This document shows positions 61,301 to 64,000 of a DNA stretch of 64,000 nucleotides, piece after piece. A program made the position numbers and the translations under genes. The DNA is from Chlamydiota bacterium (GTDB taxonomy: Bacteria; Chlamydiota; Chlamydiia; Chlamydiales; Parachlamydiaceae), in assembly GCA_013287905.1 (NCBI GenBank), contig JABDCW010000001.1, positions 29,102-93,101 of the forward strand, written 5' to 3'. A model generated the notes under the pieces. It saw only the letters and a list, made by a program, of their open reading frames with translations. It did not search any database and had not been told where the DNA came from. Numbering within the stretch: the stretch's first letter is position 1; each line of letters starts with the position of its first letter.

Positions 61301-64000
61301 TCTTGTTTTCGAATATTTTATGGACATGCGCCTGCGTCCTGCTCAGATTGAAAAATTGACTGACCTTTTGGAAAATTCTGCCGTTAAGAATCCTATCATG
61401 GAAATGATCATGGGTTCTGGCAAGTCCAAAGTACTGCTCCCTTTACTTGGACTATTACGAGCTAATGGCAAACAACTTTCCTTGCTCATCGTCTCTCCTT
61501 CTTTTTTCAAAGATGTAAGCCGCAATACACATGGAATATTAGACCGGGCATTTGGACAATCGCTAAAGACTATTCATTTTGAAAGGAGCACAAAGCTGTC
61601 TGAAGAGGTTTTGGAAGAGATCCTCTTAGATATGGAATCGATTCGCTCGCAACGGAATTGCTTGATCATGACCAATAAAAGCTTGGTATGCTTAAAACTC
61701 AAATTATTGGAAGAATGGCAAGTACATAAAAAAAATAGTAAGCCAGGCGATCCTTTGCCTCGTAAAATAGAGCTCATAGGACAAATTTTATTAAAATTAT
61801 ACCATGAAGCGCCTCCCTTGATCGACGAAGTCGACACTGTGTTAAACGTAAGACGCGATGTCTCGTTTAGCATGGGGGAGAAAGCTTCTCTTCCTTCCGC
61901 AGCCCTTTTGCAAACGATGCACCTGTATAAGATACTCTATATGGAGATCGGCACCAAATATCGGCTGGAAAGCAACCCCTTGGAAACCTCAGCTCCCGCG
62001 CTCACTGAAAAAGTGTATCATTCTACAGTGAAAAAAGAGGTAGCCAAACAGTTTTTAAGCATAAGTGATCAAATAGAATATGAAGAACCGGCTATCCGGA
62101 AAGGGATGCGCACCTTGAAAGCTCTTTCTTCTCAAAAAAAAGAAGCTTTGATCAACTTCTTATGCCGCGATCAAGACCTAACCACTGAACAGCACGGCCA
62201 AGCCCAGCTGGCATTTGACGAGCTTCCTTCCTCAATCAAAGGCAATATTGCGCTGGCCAGCGGACAAATCGGCCATATATTCGGCACGACATTGACCAAG
62301 TTTTCAGATGAGAGATACGGCATTGTAGGCAATGCATTATCCGCCACTCCCTTTATTGCAGCGGGCGTTCCCAGTATTGGATCGGAATTTACTCCCTATA
62401 TCACATTAAGTTATACGATTCAAGGCTATGTGAAAAAAGGAATTCCGATGAATAAAATGAGAGAAGAACTGGAGAATGTCATGCAGCAACTGGACAAGTG
62501 CGCCCAAGATAGCGGGTATCATAAGCTCATGACTAAGTGGGGAGGGCGTTTGGGAGTCAGCTTAAAGAATGTAGATAATAAGCACTGGGAACAAGTAGCG
62601 GAGAAATTGAACGCAAACACTGAATGGCGGTTAGAATTTTTGCAGGAATTCCTCTTGCCGAAATTGAATTTCTATACCGAAAAAATTGCGAGCAATCCGC
62701 AAAATCTCATTTCCATGTTTCAGTCCACTTCCGGGTTTACCGGTACGTTATGGAATGCCTTGAGCATGCATCATCATTTGTCGCCGGTTCCGGAGGCAGG
62801 TACGGACAGTGTTACCCTGTCGCTTCTATGGGCAAATCAAAGTAGTGTTCTGGTGATCCCTAGTGAAAATCCCGACCTGATCTACCCCATTTTAAAAGAC
62901 CATAATATTGATATGGTTGCCGATGCTGGAGGATATTTTAAAAAATTGTCCAATTTGGAAGCTGCCCGGCAGATGGCAAAGCGCATGGGTAAGCCTGTTG
63001 TATTTTACCACAATAATGAGCAAACCATCACAGATGGGGACGGAGAAAAAGCGTTAAAAGATACAAATATTCCTCCTGAAGAAAGGCTGACTTTTCTGGA
63101 CCAGGTCAATACGATTGGAGCCGACGTTCCGCAAAAGACAACTGCTGTGGCGATTGTGACCATTGGCCAGCACATGTTGCTAAGAGATTTATTACAGGCT
63201 GTCTGGCGTTTGCGCGGTCTTGATAAAGGACAAAAAGTGCGTTTTTTGGTATCTGCCCAAGTAGCGACCGCCATCAGAACGACTTTAGGTATTACAGACC
63301 CAAACAGCACCATTGGTTTGCAGGAAATCCTTCGCTTTGTGATCCATAATCAGGCTGAGCAGCAAGGAAAAGACAATTTTAGAGCTTTTTGCAAGCAGGA
63401 GCACAATGTAATACAGCAGCTGCTGATTGAGTGTCTTCTTGGCAATCTGTCGGTCAGTGAAAAAGAAAAGGCATTTACCGAGCTGCATCATTATTGGATT
63501 ACTTCAGAAAGCCTTTCCCCCGAAAAACAATATGGAAAACTGCCGGCAGAAAAAAAGGCTATGGACGAAGTACCTGTTCAAGCAAAAGCAACAAAGGACA
63601 TGATTTCGGCCCATTTTGCCGAAGGGGCGCGCCGCAAAGCTGCACTCGACGAAGTCGATGAGATCACCAAGCATTTTAGCGATCCTGCCTTCTTTCCGGA
63701 GCTGGTATCCGGTGAAATCGATGAAGATCAAACATCTGAAGTTGAAAGGGAAATGGAAGCCGAGACAGAAAAAGAGACAGAAAAAGATGTGCAAATAGAA
63801 AAAGAAGTAGAAACAGAGGTAGATAAGTTAGACAAACATTTCATCCTCTGTAAATATCCAAATGAAAAATTTGAAAGGATTGATCTGCAAAAAACTTCTA
63901 TCCCTCATTCTGATGGCAAGTCCCAGCCATTTTTTTCTTTTGCTGACTATATGAGGCAAACCAAAACCTGGAGTAAATATGCTACGGCCTTTGAAGGTGT
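55326..64000 (+). CDS. Giant DUF3638/DUF3645-like protein, 5' complete, runs off the window
   Basis: One frame is open from the ATG at 55326 to the window end (2,891 codons, no stop). A hydrophobic segment lies at about 36-56 (VLYLLFSAIVGCCTAFIAHGI), then a charged, Pro-rich linker (70-150). Most of residues 150-1,900 is unassigned helical sequence. The region 2,020-2,640 carries the landmarks of the eukaryotic DUF3638/DUF3645 family: MIMGSGKS (2028-2034, P-loop-like), IDEVDTVLNVRR (from 2166, Walker B-like), SGFTGTLWN (2469-2477, compare GFSGT) and WRLRGLDKGQKVRF (2627-2640, compare MRKLGKGQS). Fungal relatives are often labelled ubiquitinyl hydrolases, without firm biochemistry. A host-interacting role is inferred from family and from the membrane anchor. 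Confidence 0.8.
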   Translation, partial: MATLSPGSDPGQDNIWARLFNPRQTAHSPNLKTGEKVLYLLFSAIVGCCTAFIAHGIYHGVHYWRKRKITILDSQKLPEKEQIKTSTIANELLSEKPLPAGPSSVTDKGKIQGSEKPLPLGPLSVTEDKGKIEVPESLPKPEELSGKPIDIQGDKEKGFVDSALIGALTSIEPGETGQFALMQMPPVSDKILHQIHGTSFGKDSELEGANSVQILSYSLHYIKQRSVTVSPQLQQTYQQITDQLSGALEIANVSDPDAYVHLVQNKIKEAFSQSSSLLLPGGWIEKPSGHAMYYEVIPELGGTCTFRLYNLGAGIDAHESLGHGKILPFLEWRGIARSRLEDPVTLQALYEMKHYREDPVAKELDTNYRQEDIYDSLKELLAPVEEGIHQVESQSLVFKSRQTIGNCTWKSIEAYLATHLPEKEYKQLVMNLKIQTIYDAAMDTSQTGAMHINLLEKAVKHTGDYMAKQIQQKRLPPSFLESAFKPLEEAQKAIQAKKHTFSKKPAPHPSFPDHALTVPLPPAEPALIEQVDKGGIAQEKGISMGVTEGACAILKEIEGIGPPDPGKIDAQLTSLQNIMNKHWKANSFAVQSGVVQFLSQMSPDVVQKMLKNRSIDDGKQLMEQLGEISRLFFLTCANVPSPNQMQPERIYALVKLFYLQTLTFKQCWPEYPPIFTLDLRGDVASLGVRDLCGSYFALKDRYMSEEMSLMIKEIETHGNRTLQMASDRYVWFAYFKKEGTPSFVKLVKEKELSFYQKIKSDPKLANASEEQVFAYLLASPDCPNWLKAFRNSSLYLTAISGPYQFKSDLDALLNKDVEVSIIETNKEYFQVKFSIPVIEQQGYGSSLFFQNLYRPFKQEKMTPVVTDVNLISHLSQECNLLSLSASDYRSGMSNEEFRSFARMFPSDNVGLIDLLAYGKEHPLCLADPDFRLIFQRLILARAPKSSQESIRHVANWFQEQHIRFLAQGENYGMASVFALHMLRTLKQIAPEAIELKDHMKNLCRILDQPLTSTDRSWVYAELIAYLGTKATLTDEEIALLLEGSCHLAQIPLAKEETDPLLLYEVDKTRLVHGATALYWLKKDKKRIDEVLGKIFPDLPSQSWRWEGDCFVSDNARYEPLNGSFFSTFSHNYNQKVFLPTTIREHEDFKKLFPSVNQATIMVRDITKAGVIPYQFTDPLTKRRTIVCLKGNRLLIEQQFDPNDSTSWCRFIAKDLFFRSTEDNIQNCLQNMHMVHQCSHWRPVKNPRQICIQQESTKKITHEVVSSTDNFDPKNSTVKRLSDQLLSSQAPPVFQALEHPQFVQSWSDENGQLKKVEMTRFGLSFSVKNNVAHCDQLPGYFIRLDKEHVQIPYQYPHGCVLENDKGQKKLLLPHLAFKKPKQQESLLSRFDVDYRFDQMDEKTFSYFTYDLDKDNVPTANTPESEVYLATVYAFTQDYEKAAQILKKQVGHLINYQDLRSRAIVSMLEQLRDITDIVGGNDPNAAVIQTHAGYLWIKNQLLYRKGKIDELAEKVYQEWIDKTTQSYAQCLRKPYRVNVAPLDKEEELFLLKTLDKNHPLLQSRCQLLLGKSPIVQTTSLVAPQSKSRQGLPSADLLLSTLEKSGPSFPVQPFSSKNLLVTRFAIQNRISSQFTSLYQLSLDNDPSHIKDKQWLKSALIFAKRTDSVSNEERSLAQFLLYVIDNPNHFKRLLDPATVPIKDSNGKLHKLWQEWSASQIKSAKALSKAASPSQSPPPPVASQQIALPPNYEVLRPSAAKIDKVQPKFALPQSSELVNDKDKEALFTLTARPPVNLEGLKDFLKKDKPSSPVEQAEFSRLEKDLESYESRSVNFKFTIKDTEKIQQILQEDPKVTEKLQSWEKEILSLANVSYSNLPAAQAKRLQLLRKQIKPLTLEEIIVNFARQSPGDLQERNPALSTEQIQKLYELIGKFVVHKTQDQQRLRALKAWESLGKAKARSPADPAEIAEMTQTFAENMLTRRNYKLQEPTPATCAYLVFEYFMDMRLRPAQIEKLTDLLENSAVKNPIMEMIMGSGKSKVLLPLLGLLRANGKQLSLLIVSPSFFKDVSRNTHGILDRAFGQSLKTIHFERSTKLSEEVLEEILLDMESIRSQRNCLIMTNKSLVCLKLKLLEEWQVHKKNSKPGDPLPRKIELIGQILLKLYHEAPPLIDEVDTVLNVRRDVSFSMGEKASLPSAALLQTMHLYKILYMEIGTKYRLESNPLETSAPALTEKVYHSTVKKEVAKQFLSISDQIEYEEPAIRKGMRTLKALSSQKKEALINFLCRDQDLTTEQHGQAQLAFDELPSSIKGNIALASGQIGHIFGTTLTKFSDERYGIVGNALSATPFIAAGVPSIGSEFTPYITLSYTIQGYVKKGIPMNKMREELENVMQQLDKCAQDSGYHKLMTKWGGRLGVSLKNVDNKHWEQVAEKLNANTEWRLEFLQEFLLPKLNFYTEKIASNPQNLISMFQSTSGFTGTLWNALSMHHHLSPVPEAGTDSVTLSLLWANQSSVLVIPSENPDLIYPILKDHNIDMVADAGGYFKKLSNLEAARQMAKRMGKPVVFYHNNEQTITDGDGEKALKDTNIPPEERLTFLDQVNTIGADVPQKTTAVAIVTIGQHMLLRDLLQAVWRLRGLDKGQKVRFLVSAQVATAIRTTLGITDPNSTIGLQEILRFVIHNQAEQQGKDNFRAFCKQEHNVIQQLLIECLLGNLSVSEKEKAFTELHHYWITSESLSPEKQYGKLPAEKKAMDEVPVQAKATKDMISAHFAEGARRKAALDEVDEITKHFSDPAFFPELVSGEIDEDQTSEVEREMEAETEKETEKDVQIEKEVETEVDKLDKHFILCKYPNEKFERIDLQKTSIPHSDGKSQPFFSFADYMRQTKTWSKYATAFEG

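Overview
The window reads as a chromosomal piece of an amoeba-associated (environmental) member of the Chlamydiae, close in style to Parachlamydiaceae. Grounds: a double-length UvrA with four ABC modules; LL-diaminopimelate aminotransferase (DapL); the type III export gate protein SctU beside ychF; a run miaA - coiled-coil protein - HAD - nadD - rsfS - fabF - Nudix that resembles the C. trachomatis CT766-CT771 neighbourhood; a run uppS-cdsA-cmk-plsC that resembles CT450-CT453; and many eukaryote-like, probably host-directed genes. No transposase, phage gene or CRISPR array was seen.

Layout. 0-4.7 kb: end of a DEAD-box helicase and two Sel1-repeat genes, each with one reading-frame break in a poly-A tract. 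4.7-17.5 kb: thioredoxin, a DUF1207-type envelope protein, a membrane protein, uvrA (one frame break), a CysJ-type reductase, a YchJ/peptide-deformylase fusion and glyA. 17.7-20.6 kb: two tandem paralogues with a proline-rich segment and a C-terminus resembling the WASP-family WH2-central-acidic (VCA) module. 20.7-24 kb: a RelB/YafQ-type toxin-antitoxin pair, a CBM20-like small protein and a protein with the poly(ADP-ribose) glycohydrolase signature. 24.2-35.6 kb: mainly housekeeping genes plus sctU. 35.8-40.9 kb: a third Sel1 protein, dapL and an acyl-CoA dehydrogenase. 41.4-46.8 kb: three tandem ubiquitin-specific-protease-like genes. 47-54.5 kb: an AlbA_2/ATPase-type regulator, tRNA-Leu(CAG), an outer-membrane barrel candidate, and lepA-uppS-cdsA-cmk-plsC. 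55.3 kb to the edge: one open frame of more than 2,890 codons, similar to the DUF3638/DUF3645 family otherwise known mostly from eukaryotes.

The host-facing candidates fall into a few functional groups: ubiquitin removal (USP triplet, perhaps the DUF3638 protein), poly-ADP-ribose removal (PARG-like), actin assembly (VCA-like pair) and protein scaffolding (Sel1 trio). The USPs, the PARG-like protein and the DUF3638 protein share a plan: short N-terminus, one hydrophobic segment, low-complexity linker, then the enzyme-like domain. With SctU encoded in the same window, a type III effector role is a reasonable inference, but no secretion signal can be proven from sequence.

Intergenic DNA is dominated by palindromes. 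One family has TATACCGAA ends (four copies). Others are long inverted repeats whose arms are themselves short tandem repeats (CACAGAG-type, CACGGG-type, GATC-rich, ATGGAC-type, GAGGCAAAT-type), sometimes nested three deep. Three homopolymer frame breaks in 64 kb, one of them in uvrA, mean sequencing error must be excluded before calling pseudogenes or phase variation.
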